The position numbers and the translations under genes are program-made. From positions 1 through 54,058 of the forward strand of contig PBYS01000070.1 of NCBI GenBank assembly GCA_002729725.1: a stretch of DNA of 54,058 bases. Direction: 5' to 3'. The stretch is from Puniceicoccaceae bacterium (lineage in GTDB: Bacteria > Verrucomicrobiota > Verrucomicrobiia > Opitutales > Coraliomargaritaceae). Within the stretch, counting starts at the first letter, position 1, and every line of letters begins with the position of its first letter. The notes beneath the pieces are model-generated. The model was not told the DNA's origin. It did no database searches and saw only the letters and a program-made list of their open reading frames with translations. Shown piece after piece: positions 45,101 to 52,859 of the stretch.

Positions 45101-45913
45101 TACCTCCTAGAAGAGCATATAGGCCTGAAGGCCAAGCAGGCAGATTCATTCGTTGCACGTTTTGTTTTACCAATCAGGCCAAGCTGGAATGCAGAGTTCC
45201 CCAAAGGTTGCGACGGGAACGATGTCCTTCCTTGGCGATATTTCAGAGGTCTTTCGGTGTTGCTGCGTCCATTTGTTGAGGTCGAGCGTTCCCCACAACA
45301 ATTTGCGATATCGGCTACACACCTTCACCGATGGGTTCGATATTTGACTCGCAATATTTGGGAGGGGAATCTTCCAGAGAAGCTCTTTCAATCTAAAGAA
45401 ATGAGCAGTTACTTTGGCAGCGTAGCTGACAAGAAGGGGAAAGCGTTTACGAGAGAGGTTGCTAGCAAAATCCAGAAATTGCTGCCTAATCAAAAAACTG
45501 AGATCAAGCTTACTGAGCTTGGAGCTCCAAAGAGCCCTGACCTCGGTGACTTTGACGTTCTGGCATGGGATCATGACACTGGAAAGATATTTTTAATTGA
45601 GTGCAAGCGACTAAAGCCCTCGCTCACAGTGCGTCAGGTGATTCAAAAACTTGAGGAATTCCGGGGGAATATGAAAAAGAAGGATTACCTTGCTAAGCAC
45701 AAACGCAGATGTGCGTGGATAAAAGATCATCCTGAAGCGATTTCTAAGATGACAGGCATTGATGAATCCAGAATAAATTGGGTGCCGCTGCTCGTCACCA
45801 GTGACCGAGTTCCGATGGCATTTATTGACGGCATCGACTACCCCAAAAGTCAGGTATTGGCATTTCAAGATTTAGAGCAGCATATCAAATCACTAGTAAG
45901 CCTCGTGAATTAA
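42107..45913 (+). CDS. Unrecognised 1268-residue protein with C-terminal PD-(D/E)XK nuclease
   Basis: I do not recognise the family. The start ATG 42107 is one base after the hsdS stop. A strong AAAGGAG (42091-42097) inside the hsdS end is its ribosome site, so it is coupled to the hsd operon. Residues 1147-1170 read GDFDVLAWDHDTGKIFLIECK: D1150 and E1165-C-K1167 form a PD-(D/E)XK nuclease core, followed by VRQVIQKLEEFRGNM. The N-terminal 1100 residues show no known motif, Walker site or membrane segment, but are rich in helices and tryptophans. Large nuclease proteins linked to restriction loci often act as added defence effectors. That role is inference; the nuclease core is seen directly. 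Confidence 0.7.
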   Translation: MKEPETPSPEDFEKFQALMREMVPVPSGHLISNLRQDHQTLASWLREFKPTSAARLIASLETMPSLAENNIRIQVLQNMALLCCKGNKIAKPNDLRQWTSQMGSSPWAPQEYPSEDVFVGYVCTTEGGFRVYPGTFSNSDFILERLLNFLSEKVNFPGFKECCESVIALLRISDSIADELNQDRYITSESVAGGPIELPSDAVICAHSRAVTFSHERLSSLGINTTTLAAFVFDRSKHQDFESNPVVGAPSERFPLHKEEDSLFVAEPSCLCRAAAAFILEVVPALGGWADTFFGKENAEFFVNDVLPRLGVRALGGISLPKSPECLPPLFPYVGQFDLGKPILAFTWSSVLSTGEHLETIEDMSKEQVDALTQYIEDCCRACEKVEDFNGGLVLWGLSGVGRPVVFALKSIPTRWHFFSCGLADWQTLSFDHEFSARRLWYLGCQEDNLEQANVKIANTAGFLNLYAFWKDQDFILHRREMDPKNPHNMLMIEGSFSKGLNVELKSTNDRHCQKMPEGDGWHIVQRKAVGLNPDLSSNIFYADHDAVSSGILSGCAEWQGHVWWVTARERPKNPEVRNLYYRLWDCISNWIERILPAVFEKSAWGVERFNLELLFVAIDGWKLENVSQLTDEQTELNYQLDRSHAVARLSISEGFLGKFHRADNIAEREIVSTIIRAAADMADISLGPEEEVELVTQIVKNDKTRFFHVISSDNLESIVSDPGDADPEFIPREELGRLRVGLAFLVDDKLPKRITDPSKAQKTLDTIVRKLQEDLTAKLKQYDTLSVVSRSFSQLDDFSRDRSRWSLSTRALLALDDGADWLKERIRTESGKHATSEVANRALIETAVYSHEPNAKESISQTEHASLLAQIFLMIEIANHRDSIVSGFVQASLEINPNGIVDYQEDFQEEVFAPYITSRIDDGIQHDADSYETHFQNAEEPSKTSGERSKEVLSFEKAFEAEFGFSYDTILDVRDFFTKQAVKTKTAGGTLGIRELRYLLEEHIGLKAKQADSFVARFVLPIRPSWNAEFPKGCDGNDVLPWRYFRGLSVLLRPFVEVERSPQQFAISATHLHRWVRYLTRNIWEGNLPEKLFQSKEMSSYFGSVADKKGKAFTREVASKIQKLLPNQKTEIKLTELGAPKSPDLGDFDVLAWDHDTGKIFLIECKRLKPSLTVRQVIQKLEEFRGNMKKKDYLAKHKRRCAWIKDHPEAISKMTGIDESRINWVPLLVTSDRVPMAFIDGIDYPKSQVLAFQDLEQHIKSLVSLVN

Positions 45914-45924
45914 GAAATCTCACC

Positions 45925-46047
45925 ATGTCCATTACCAAAATCACCATCGAAAACTTCAAAGGCATCGCTGACCGCGTTGAGGTCGATCTCAAGCCAATCA
46001 CTGTCTTGCAGCCGACACTTTTCAAACGTAAATTAAGCGCGATTTAA
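45925..46047 (+). pseudogene. Truncated 5' copy of the DUF3696 ATPase gene
   Basis: The first 27 codons match the start of the intact ATPase gene at 48074: MSITKITIENFKGIADRVEVDLKPITV against MAITRITIENFKGIADRVEVDLKPITV. The DNA is about 71/81 identical, and most differences are at third codon positions. The match stops just before the Walker A loop, at 46005, and a short unrelated tail ends at 46047. The remnant sits between the large nuclease gene and the second AlbA-type gene, so that gene seems to have been placed between a lost ATPase and the present one. Confidence 0.85.
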
Positions 46048-46084
46048 GCGATCAACGAGACTCCCTCACGCAACCACCCACATT

Positions 46085-48043
46085 ATGAGCGACGCCATAT
46101 TCTTATCCGATTTCACTGAAAACGTCGAAATTGAAGCTAAGCTGGCTCAAGGGCGCGACGGCCAAGGCGCGCTCCCTAAAAGCTTTTGGGATACCTATTC
46201 GGCCTTTGCAAATACACACGGGGGCACGGTCTTTCTGGGAGTCGGCGAGCGGGAGGGAGATTTCTTTGCAGATGGCATTGCGCGGCCAGATAAGGTTGAA
46301 GAGACCCTTTGGAGTTTACTGAATGATCGCACCAAGGTCAGCCATAACCTTCTAGGAACTGAGCATGTGCAAACGCACAAATTGCAAAGCGACCGCAGTA
46401 TTCTTATCATCACCGTGCCCCGGGCAAGTCGTCAACAACGGCCTGTCTATATCGGCAGTTCCCCCATGGAAGGCAGCTATAAGCGCCGACGCTCGGGTGA
46501 CTATCGCTGCGGCCGCGAAGAGGTGGAGCGCATGCTGGCCGAGCGCATTGAGGACTCTCGCGATCAACGGGCACTCGAGCATTACGGACTTGAGGATCTA
46601 AACTTAGAGACGCTCACCGCCTATAGGCAGCGTTTGGCGAATCTGAAGCCTGATCACCCATACAATGATTTAGGGAATGAGGCCTTCTTACTTCGCACGA
46701 AGGGAATGATTCACAATCGCGAGACAGGCAAAAGCTCTTTAAGTCTAGCGGGCTTATTGATGTTTGGGCAAGGGCATGTGATTACCGAGAATTGCCCACA
46801 CTACTTTCTCGATTATCGAGAGCTGCCCGTCAGCGGTTCGAAAACAGAGTGGGTGGATCGTCTCACCGCCGACGGCACATGGAGCGGGAACCTTTACGAT
46901 TTCTACCGAATGGTCATTACCCGACTCTTCCGCGACTTGAAACTGCCTCTGGCTTTCCAGAAAGATGAACGCGATGATGATACTCCGCTCCACAAAGCTC
47001 TGCGTGAAGCGCTGGTCAATACACTGATCCACGCCGACTACTCTGAACGTTCATCAATCATGGTCGTCAAAGCGCCGGACTACTTTGGGTTCCGAAACCC
47101 CGGACACATGCGTATCTCGATCGAAGATGCACTGCTTGGCGGCAAAAGTGATTCGCGTAATCGTGGATTACAGCTGATGTTCAGCCTCGTAGGCCTCGGC
47201 GAACAAGCAGGATCAGGCATCCCTCGCATTGTGAAACGCTGGGATGAGCTCGCCTATCGACAACCCGAACTCTGGGAATCAGACCAGCCAGATTCCACAC
47301 TCATGCGTCTACGTATGACCAGTTTATTACCACATGAAGCAGTTGAAGCGCTTCAAGGTGCTTATGGGGCCACCTACGATGCGCTGACAAAGAATGAGCA
47401 ACTCGCACTCGTCACCGCATTTGTCGAAGGATTCGTCACGAATCAGCGACTCCAGCAAGTCACGCGATTACACAGTGTCGACATCACCGCGTTGCTCAAA
47501 AGTATTGTAGATAAAGGACTTTTGCTTTCCGCAGGTGCCGGTCGTGCCACGACCTACACACTCTACGGCTTTGAAACCGTCGATCTCGCCGAGCCTTATT
47601 TGACCAGTAACGAACTGAGCATCAATGTGGCCACCTCAGCCGCTAATGTGGCCACCTCGGATGCTAATGTGGCTACCTCACTCGAAGAACTCGTCAAGCA
47701 GCGCGCGGATGAACTTCCCATCACCAGTATCATCGATATACCAGCGCAAGACAGCTCCACTGCACTGACTTATGAGCAATGGGCGCAACTATGGGAACGC
47801 ACACGCGCCGAGCGCGAGCGCGGAGGTCGCATGAAGCCAGAAACGCGCCGTGCATTCATTTTAGAGCTTTGCGTCAATAAATTCATCAATAAGCAAGAAC
47901 TCGCCTTGCTCTTTGGTATGTCTCCCAAAGGTCTCAAAGACCGCTTCTTAACGCCACTGTATAAAGAGGGCCTGTTAGGGCACCGCTATCCGCATACACC
48001 GAATCACGAGCAGCAAGCGTATCGTTCGACTCCGAAGTCTTAG
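46085..48043 (+). CDS. Second AlbA-type ATP-binding protein
   Basis: The 652-residue protein has an AlbA_2 domain at the N-terminus (NVEIEAKLAQGRDGQGALP ... SAFANTHGGTVFLGVGE), an ATPase_c_4-like part near residue 308 (LHKALREALVNTLIHADYSERSSI ... GLGEQAGSGIPRIVKRW), a helical part, and a C-terminal winged-helix-like end (NKQELALLFGMSPKGLKDRFL). The linker contains three repeats ANVATS, encoded by 21-bp units at 47624-47680. It shares the same architecture as the 37904 gene but is longer and clearly distinct in sequence. It is bounded by the ATPase remnant upstream and the intact ATPase gene 30 bases downstream. A regulatory or defence role is inferred. Confidence 0.72.
   Translation: MSDAIFLSDFTENVEIEAKLAQGRDGQGALPKSFWDTYSAFANTHGGTVFLGVGEREGDFFADGIARPDKVEETLWSLLNDRTKVSHNLLGTEHVQTHKLQSDRSILIITVPRASRQQRPVYIGSSPMEGSYKRRRSGDYRCGREEVERMLAERIEDSRDQRALEHYGLEDLNLETLTAYRQRLANLKPDHPYNDLGNEAFLLRTKGMIHNRETGKSSLSLAGLLMFGQGHVITENCPHYFLDYRELPVSGSKTEWVDRLTADGTWSGNLYDFYRMVITRLFRDLKLPLAFQKDERDDDTPLHKALREALVNTLIHADYSERSSIMVVKAPDYFGFRNPGHMRISIEDALLGGKSDSRNRGLQLMFSLVGLGEQAGSGIPRIVKRWDELAYRQPELWESDQPDSTLMRLRMTSLLPHEAVEALQGAYGATYDALTKNEQLALVTAFVEGFVTNQRLQQVTRLHSVDITALLKSIVDKGLLLSAGAGRATTYTLYGFETVDLAEPYLTSNELSINVATSAANVATSDANVATSLEELVKQRADELPITSIIDIPAQDSSTALTYEQWAQLWERTRAERERGGRMKPETRRAFILELCVNKFINKQELALLFGMSPKGLKDRFLTPLYKEGLLGHRYPHTPNHEQQAYRSTPKS
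47624..47680 (+). repeat. 21-bp tandem repeats inside the second AlbA-type gene
   Basis: Two full units beginning AATGTGGCCACCTC and one partial unit (AATGTGGCTACCTC) encode NVATS(A/D)A repeats. They are in frame and lie in the linker before the C-terminal winged helix, the same position as the 12-bp repeats in the other AlbA-type gene. Confidence 0.85.
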
Positions 48044-48073
48044 CTTGCACATTTAATTTTCTAGACAGAAGCC

Positions 48074-49747
48074 ATGGCTATTACCCGCATCACCATCGAA
48101 AACTTCAAAGGCATCGCCGACCGCGTTGAGGTCGACCTCAAGCCGATCACCGTGCTCTTCGGAGCCAACAGCGCCGGCAAGAGCACGCTCCTCCAAGCGA
48201 TGCTCTATCTGCGCGAACTGCTAGAGCGCCGCAACGCCGACGCGGACAGACTGCAAGCCAGCGGTAGTTCCATCGACCTCGGCGGCTTTTATCAGCTTGT
48301 TCACGGTCACGATCTAGACCGTGAAGTTAAAATTGGAGTGACTGTAGCAGTGAGCTCAGATGGTTTTCCTGTTATTCCGGTAATGGAAATGTATAGCTTT
48401 GATTCGGAACGATCACGTGACTTTGCAGATAATGGAATTACGACCGCTAGCACAATTGAGATTGAAGTGACTGTTGGCTGGAGCAAATTACAGCAAGCTC
48501 CTGAAATTCGATCTTATGCGGTCAGCTTAGATGGCATCCTCTTTGCAAAACTTGAAGCAGAATCTGCTCAACAATGCTTTCTGGTGAAATGCGACTCTGA
48601 GCATCCAACGCTCAATAGTGAATTTAGCCTCAGCTATGACCAAGATGAACCACCTGCTGAATGTATGGCGCTCTTTGATTATTTAAATGAGAAGAATACG
48701 ACGCGAGAAGAGCTTGTCGCTGGAAGTGAATGCAAAGTTCCCGTTTATAGCCGTTCCGTTATTCCAGAATGGGGCAAACCGATTTTACCGCCATTTGGAG
48801 GCTCGGTATTTTGGGAACCAAAGTTAGGAGAGGATGGCTTCGAGGAATATCAAAACTACGCACAGGCCCAGTTTATTTTAAGCCATATTTTAGTTGGAGG
48901 TGGGGAAGCGGTGCTCGATGAACTTAGGCGCATTCGCTATGTTGGCCCACTGCGCTCGATACCGGATCGTAATTTCACTGGCATGCGATCGCCGAAAGAA
49001 GAACGCTGGTCCGACGGTATGGCAGCGTGGGACAGTCTCTATAAATCGGCAATGATGTCTGACGGGAACGCACTTGTAATGGAAACAAGTGGGTGGCTGA
49101 ACGATTCTGAAAAGTTAAACATGGGCTACAACTTGGAGAGCCGTGCATTTTATGAGGTCGAGGATGAGAGCTACGCGATGTATTTGCTGCACAGCCTCGC
49201 CGCGAATCCTGAAGACGATGACATCGCAGAGCGCATGAATCATATCATCAAAGATATTGAAGACAGTCCGCGCACGGTGCGTCTGAACCTCCGTGATTTA
49301 TCCTCAGGCACCATTGTGGCACCTTGCGATATCGGCGTCGGGGTATCTCAAGTCATACCAGTCGTGGTCGCATCGATTGATTTGAGTGCGAATACCGTGG
49401 CGATTGAGCAACCCGAACTCCACCTCCACCCTGCGGTGCAAGCAAGACTTGGTGACCTCTTTCTCGAAGCGGCAACCGATGGAGGCGAAAAGCGTTTCAT
49501 TTTAGAAACCCACAGTGAGCACTTGATGCTCCGCTTCCTACGCCGTATCCGCGAATGCGGTGAGGATGATAAAGAGAATTTCCCGAGCTTCCTAGACGAT
49601 GTTAGCCCAGAGGACGTTTCAGTTTACTACATTCAATCAAGCGATCACCAAACCAAGATGACTCCACTCCGGATCTCCAAGGACGGCGACTTCCTCGATC
49701 GCTGGCCGAATGGATTCTTTGAAGAGCGAGGAGAGGAACTTTTTTGA
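48074..49747 (+). CDS. AAA ATPase of the DUF3696 (OLD/SMC-like) group
   Basis: The 557-residue ABC-type ATPase has Walker A GANSAGKST at residues 30-38, the signature-like stretch NLRDLSSGT and GVGVSQVIPVVVA, and Walker B with VAIEQPELHLHP near 445. The H-loop is ILETHSEHLMLRFLRRI, and the DUF3696 tail is FLDRWPNGFFEERGEELF. It has no TOPRIM nuclease, unlike OLD or GajA. The stop overlaps the next start (TGATG at 49745), so the two gene products are made together and probably act as a complex. Pairs like this are frequent in defence islands. The exact system is not recognised. Confidence 0.8.
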   Translation: MAITRITIENFKGIADRVEVDLKPITVLFGANSAGKSTLLQAMLYLRELLERRNADADRLQASGSSIDLGGFYQLVHGHDLDREVKIGVTVAVSSDGFPVIPVMEMYSFDSERSRDFADNGITTASTIEIEVTVGWSKLQQAPEIRSYAVSLDGILFAKLEAESAQQCFLVKCDSEHPTLNSEFSLSYDQDEPPAECMALFDYLNEKNTTREELVAGSECKVPVYSRSVIPEWGKPILPPFGGSVFWEPKLGEDGFEEYQNYAQAQFILSHILVGGGEAVLDELRRIRYVGPLRSIPDRNFTGMRSPKEERWSDGMAAWDSLYKSAMMSDGNALVMETSGWLNDSEKLNMGYNLESRAFYEVEDESYAMYLLHSLAANPEDDDIAERMNHIIKDIEDSPRTVRLNLRDLSSGTIVAPCDIGVGVSQVIPVVVASIDLSANTVAIEQPELHLHPAVQARLGDLFLEAATDGGEKRFILETHSEHLMLRFLRRIRECGEDDKENFPSFLDDVSPEDVSVYYIQSSDHQTKMTPLRISKDGDFLDRWPNGFFEERGEELF

Positions 49748-50697
49748 TGTATCAGGAATACGCTATCGATCCGACGAGCATTTGCGGCAGCTTTGACCGT
49801 TTTAAGCTGTTCTGGAATGGTCTCGGCTATAATGAAGGGCGTTTGCTTAGCCGATTTCCCAGTAGCTGGGAGAAGAAGGTTGTGAAAAGTCGTGCTTATC
49901 GGGAGCTGCCTGATGGTTTGCGCAAAAAAGCCATCGAAGAGTCCCTCGCAAAAGAAGCAAAAATCAAGAGGCGAAGCATTCTCTCCGGTCGGGATTTCAA
50001 CTCGAATGCAGATTCTTGGCTAGAAGAGGCCGAAAGAGCACACGCGTCTTTACCTTTCTATAGTATCATTTCAGAGGAAAACCCACGCTCACATAAAGAC
50101 GTCGCGTGTTTTGATGATATAGGTGAACCTGGTGACTGCTGGGAAATACCCAAACCTTGGCAGGTAGCACGCTACCATAAAGATATGGCTCGGGCAGCAG
50201 CCCCACTACTCAGAAGCAGTCGAGAGATTCTCTTGATCGAGCCGTATTTTGATTTCAAGGATCGATTCACTCGTCCGCTAAAAAGCTTTTTGACCGAGTT
50301 GGCTCCCTACAGTACGGCAATCAAAAGAATCGAAGTGCATTTGAAACACTGGGACAACGAAAGTAACGATGAGCTCTTTGTCGAAGCATTTAAACAGAGA
50401 GCGGCTGAGAGCCCCCGGCACTTTGTCCCAGACGAAAATGGAGATGCGATTTTGGAGAAACTCGAGTTCATCATTTGGGAGAGCCCGGATTCTAACCGAA
50501 TGCATCCACGTTATATTCTCACTGAGATAGCGGGCCTAGGGTTTGAAAATGGGCTGGATGAGTCCGACAACGGTGGCGGCATTACCGATATTTCCATCAT
50601 CGCTGGCACGTCGCTAGAGGCGCGCTGGGATGAATTTCAAGCAACGACATCGATACGAAGATTGATCAGTCGAATACACGCTCGGGATTTGACTTAG
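49747..50697 (+). CDS. PLD-like (MIT_C-like) partner of the ATPase
   Basis: The 316-residue protein starts at ATG 49747 overlapping the ATPase stop. The C-terminal half has REILLIEPYFDFKDRFTRPLKSFLTEL near residue 160 and MHPRYILTEIAGLGFENGLDE near 253. That is the pattern of single phospholipase-D-like domains, where HxKxxxxD is replaced here by HPRYILTE. The N-terminal 130 residues are basic and helical and not recognised. If the fold is right, it could be a nuclease or lipid-acting effector controlled by the ATPase; the missing Lys makes activity doubtful. A TACATGAC-N6-GTCATGTA repeat follows 44 bases after its stop. Confidence 0.55.
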   Translation: MYQEYAIDPTSICGSFDRFKLFWNGLGYNEGRLLSRFPSSWEKKVVKSRAYRELPDGLRKKAIEESLAKEAKIKRRSILSGRDFNSNADSWLEEAERAHASLPFYSIISEENPRSHKDVACFDDIGEPGDCWEIPKPWQVARYHKDMARAAAPLLRSSREILLIEPYFDFKDRFTRPLKSFLTELAPYSTAIKRIEVHLKHWDNESNDELFVEAFKQRAAESPRHFVPDENGDAILEKLEFIIWESPDSNRMHPRYILTEIAGLGFENGLDESDNGGGITDISIIAGTSLEARWDEFQATTSIRRLISRIHARDLT

Positions 50698-50738
50698 TTG
50701 ATTCTGTTTAATGTTGTTCTGCAGGAATAGTAGTAGCT

Positions 50739-50766
50739 GATACATGACTCCTGGGTCATGTATTGT
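50739..50766. promoter_or_regulatory. Candidate LysR operator, copy 2
   Basis: TACATGAC-N6-GTCATGTA has perfect 8-bp arms at 50741-50762, 80 bases before the metallo-beta-lactamase gene. The 28-base stretch matches the element at the LysR start codon at 22 positions, including CATGACTC, GTCATG and the flanking ATTGT. It could also act as a weak hairpin terminator for the gene upstream. Confidence 0.6.
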
Positions 50767-50841
50767 GTATTTGGGGTGATTGTAAAGTTTTCATGAATCG
50801 AGTAAGGTGAAGCCACTGAATCGAACGTTAACCAAAATACA

Positions 50842-51798
50842 ATGACTGCAAAAATTACCTTCTTTCCTCTCGGCAATGCCGACACCTCACTTATCCGTCT
50901 GGCGGACGATCAGCTGGTTTTGTTGGATTATGCCAATAAGCGTGATCCCAACAATCAATACGATGCTCGCTGCGACCTTCCCGTTGAATTGCGCAAGGAG
51001 ATGGATGATGCGGATCAAGAGGATTTTTCCGTCGTCTGTTTTACGCACCTGGACGATGACCATGTTTGTGGTTCGAGTGATTTCTTTTGGCTAGAGCACG
51101 CTGCCAAATATCAAGAGGAAGGTCGACCTAAGATCGATGAATTGTGGGTGCCTGCGGCTGCGATCACAGAAACTGGTGTTGAAGATTCTGCTTGGGCAAT
51201 CCGTCAGGAGGCCCGCCATCGTTTGAAGAATGGCTCCGGCATCAAAGTTTTTTCACGCCCAGCAGCTTTGGAGTCTTTTCTCAAAGAGAATGGGCTCACA
51301 TTGGAATCCCGTGCGCATTGCATCGTGGATGCTGGGACGACGATCCCAGGCTTTAGTTTGGATGGCTCTGAGCAGGTAGAGTTCTTTGTGCATTGTCCAT
51401 TTGCATGGCGCAGCGATGAACGAGGCCTTGAAGACCGCAACCAAGATGCGGTTGTGCTGCAGGCCACATTTATGGCAGGTGGTTCAGAAACCTATGCGCT
51501 ACTCGGTTCCGACGTGGACTGTGATACCATCGGAGAGATCGTTAAAACGAGTCGCAGTCATGACAACGAGGACCGGTTGCTTTGGGATATTTTACACCTT
51601 TTCCATCATTGTTCCTACAAGTCGGTGGGGCCCGAGCGTGGTGTGGATGAAACGGAGCCGACGGAGGAAGTGGCTTGGCTCATCGAGGAGCAAAGTCGTG
51701 ATGGAGCGATCATCATTTGCCCAAGTAAGCCAATCCCCATCAAAGGTTCAGAAAGACGCGGGACGGGGTCAGTCCAAGAATTCATAAATAAATGTTGA
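50842..51798 (+). pseudogene. Metallo-beta-lactamase-fold protein, 3' end cut by a transposon
   Basis: The protein opens ITFFPLGNADTSLIRLADDQLVLLDYA and has the metal motif FTHLDDDHVCGSSDFFW near residue 73. HxDxDH is the variant seen in ComEC-type MBL proteins, in place of HxHxDH. Later parts AVVLQATFMAGGSETYALLGSDVDCDTIGEI and ILHLFHHCSYKS complete the fold. The last 11 or so residues (GSVQEFINKC) are encoded by the left end of the transposon starting at 51765, so the native C-terminus is lost. The fold is nearly complete, so a shortened product may still work. Its promoter region holds the second LysR-operator-like element. Confidence 0.75.
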
Positions 51799-52813
51799 CC
51801 GTGTTTACCCGTGGAGTATGTGTATTGCTTTATGGCACGTAAGTTGAGGATCGAATATGCGGGGGCGTATTATCACGTGATCAATCGCGGGAACTACCGC
51901 TCGTGGATTTTCGAGACGGCTGGTGCGCGTGTCAGTTTTTTGGAGTGCCTGAAGCAGGTGTGCGAGTCGCAGGGGTGGCGTCTGCACGCATGGTGCCTGA
52001 TGGGAAATCATTATCATTTGCTGGTCGAGACGCCGGAGCCAAACCTGGTGTGGGGGATGAAGTGGTTGCAATCGACTTTCGCGAACCGTTTCAACCGTTT
52101 TCGCAAGGCGAACGGCCATGTGTTCCAGGGGCGCTACAAGGCGCTATTGCTGGACGGGGATGCGGTGGGGCCGGTTTGCCACTACATCCACCTGAACCCG
52201 GCACGGGCGGGAATCGTCGAGCCGGGTGCGTTGCAGGCCTACGAAGACAGCAGCTTCCATCAGCTGTGGCACCCCCGGCGTCGCTGGGCGTTCGTCGATT
52301 ATGGGAGTTGCCTGGAGTCGGCGGGTGGATTGGCGGACAAGCCGAAGGGGCGTGCGCTTTACCGGGACTATTTGTGCCAGTTGTGCATGGATGATTCGGA
52401 GCAACGCCGTCTCGGGTTCGATGAAATGTGCAGCGGATGGGCGAAAGGGACGAAGGAGTTCAAAAAGGCGGTTCTGGCCGATCAGAAGGATGCGGTCACC
52501 CGTAAGGCTGTGGAAGCGGAGGCGTCCGAAACCAGGGAACCGAGGTGGGAGGCGGGCCTGTCGAAAGCCCTGGAATTGCTGGATCGTGGCGAAAGTGATT
52601 TGTCGGACTCGCGCAAGGGTGCCGAATGGAAAGTGGCGGCGGCGCGGTGGTTGCGCGAACGCTATCTGGCTCCGCACCGTTGGATTGCCGCGCGGCTGAA
52701 CATGGGCGGGGCCGGTTCGGTACAGACGCTTGTCAGCCGCCATCGTCGCGAATCGAAAAACCAGAATTCTTCTTGGGAGACGTTGAATAGTTATGAAATC
52801 TTGGACTGACCCC
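51765..52813 (+). mobile_element. RAYT-type transposon with 23-bp inverted ends
   Basis: The left end GGGGTCAGTCCAAGA... at 51765-51787 and the right end ...TCTTGGACTGACCCC at 52791-52813 are inverse copies over 23 bases with one mismatch. They bound a single transposase gene, and the right end lies inside its last codons. The element interrupts the metallo-beta-lactamase gene. Three copies of CTGACCCCATCTCGTTT continue beyond the right end. Terminal inverted repeats this long are unusual for HUH-type transposases, which normally rely on hairpins. Confidence 0.85.
51832..52809 (+). CDS. REP-associated tyrosine transposase (Y1/HUH)
   Basis: The 325-residue protein begins MARKLRIEYAGAYYHVINRGN, the conserved RAYT start. 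A longer frame to 51811 adds only seven residues. The HUH metal motif is GNHYHLLVETP near residue 61, and the catalytic tyrosine is in FQGRYKALLLD near 104. VCHYIHLNPARAG completes the core. The C-terminal 150 residues are a basic helical tail (WLRERYLAPHRWIAARLNMGG), likely a DNA-binding part. The last codons (YEILD) are encoded by the element's right end. Confidence 0.92.
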   Translation: MARKLRIEYAGAYYHVINRGNYRSWIFETAGARVSFLECLKQVCESQGWRLHAWCLMGNHYHLLVETPEPNLVWGMKWLQSTFANRFNRFRKANGHVFQGRYKALLLDGDAVGPVCHYIHLNPARAGIVEPGALQAYEDSSFHQLWHPRRRWAFVDYGSCLESAGGLADKPKGRALYRDYLCQLCMDDSEQRRLGFDEMCSGWAKGTKEFKKAVLADQKDAVTRKAVEAEASETREPRWEAGLSKALELLDRGESDLSDSRKGAEWKVAAARWLRERYLAPHRWIAARLNMGGAGSVQTLVSRHRRESKNQNSSWETLNSYEILD

Positions 52814-52856
52814 ATCTCGTTTCTGACCCCATCTCGTTTCTGACCCCATCTCGTTT
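52806..52856. repeat. Three perfect 17-bp tandem repeats at the transposon's right end
   Basis: CTGACCCCATCTCGTTT occurs three times with no mismatch. The first copy overlaps the right inverted end. The pattern suggests repeated use or slippage at the element end. Confidence 0.9.
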
Positions 52857-52859
52857 CTC

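Noticed and set aside
39338..46034. Shared ACGTAAATTAA before hsdM (39340 region) and before the second AlbA-type gene (46027 region)
   Set aside because: Only about 11 AT-rich bases match, and the flanks differ; it may be chance.
48074..50697. Gabija or OLD system
   Set aside because: The ATPase has no TOPRIM domain and the partner is not a UvrD-like helicase.
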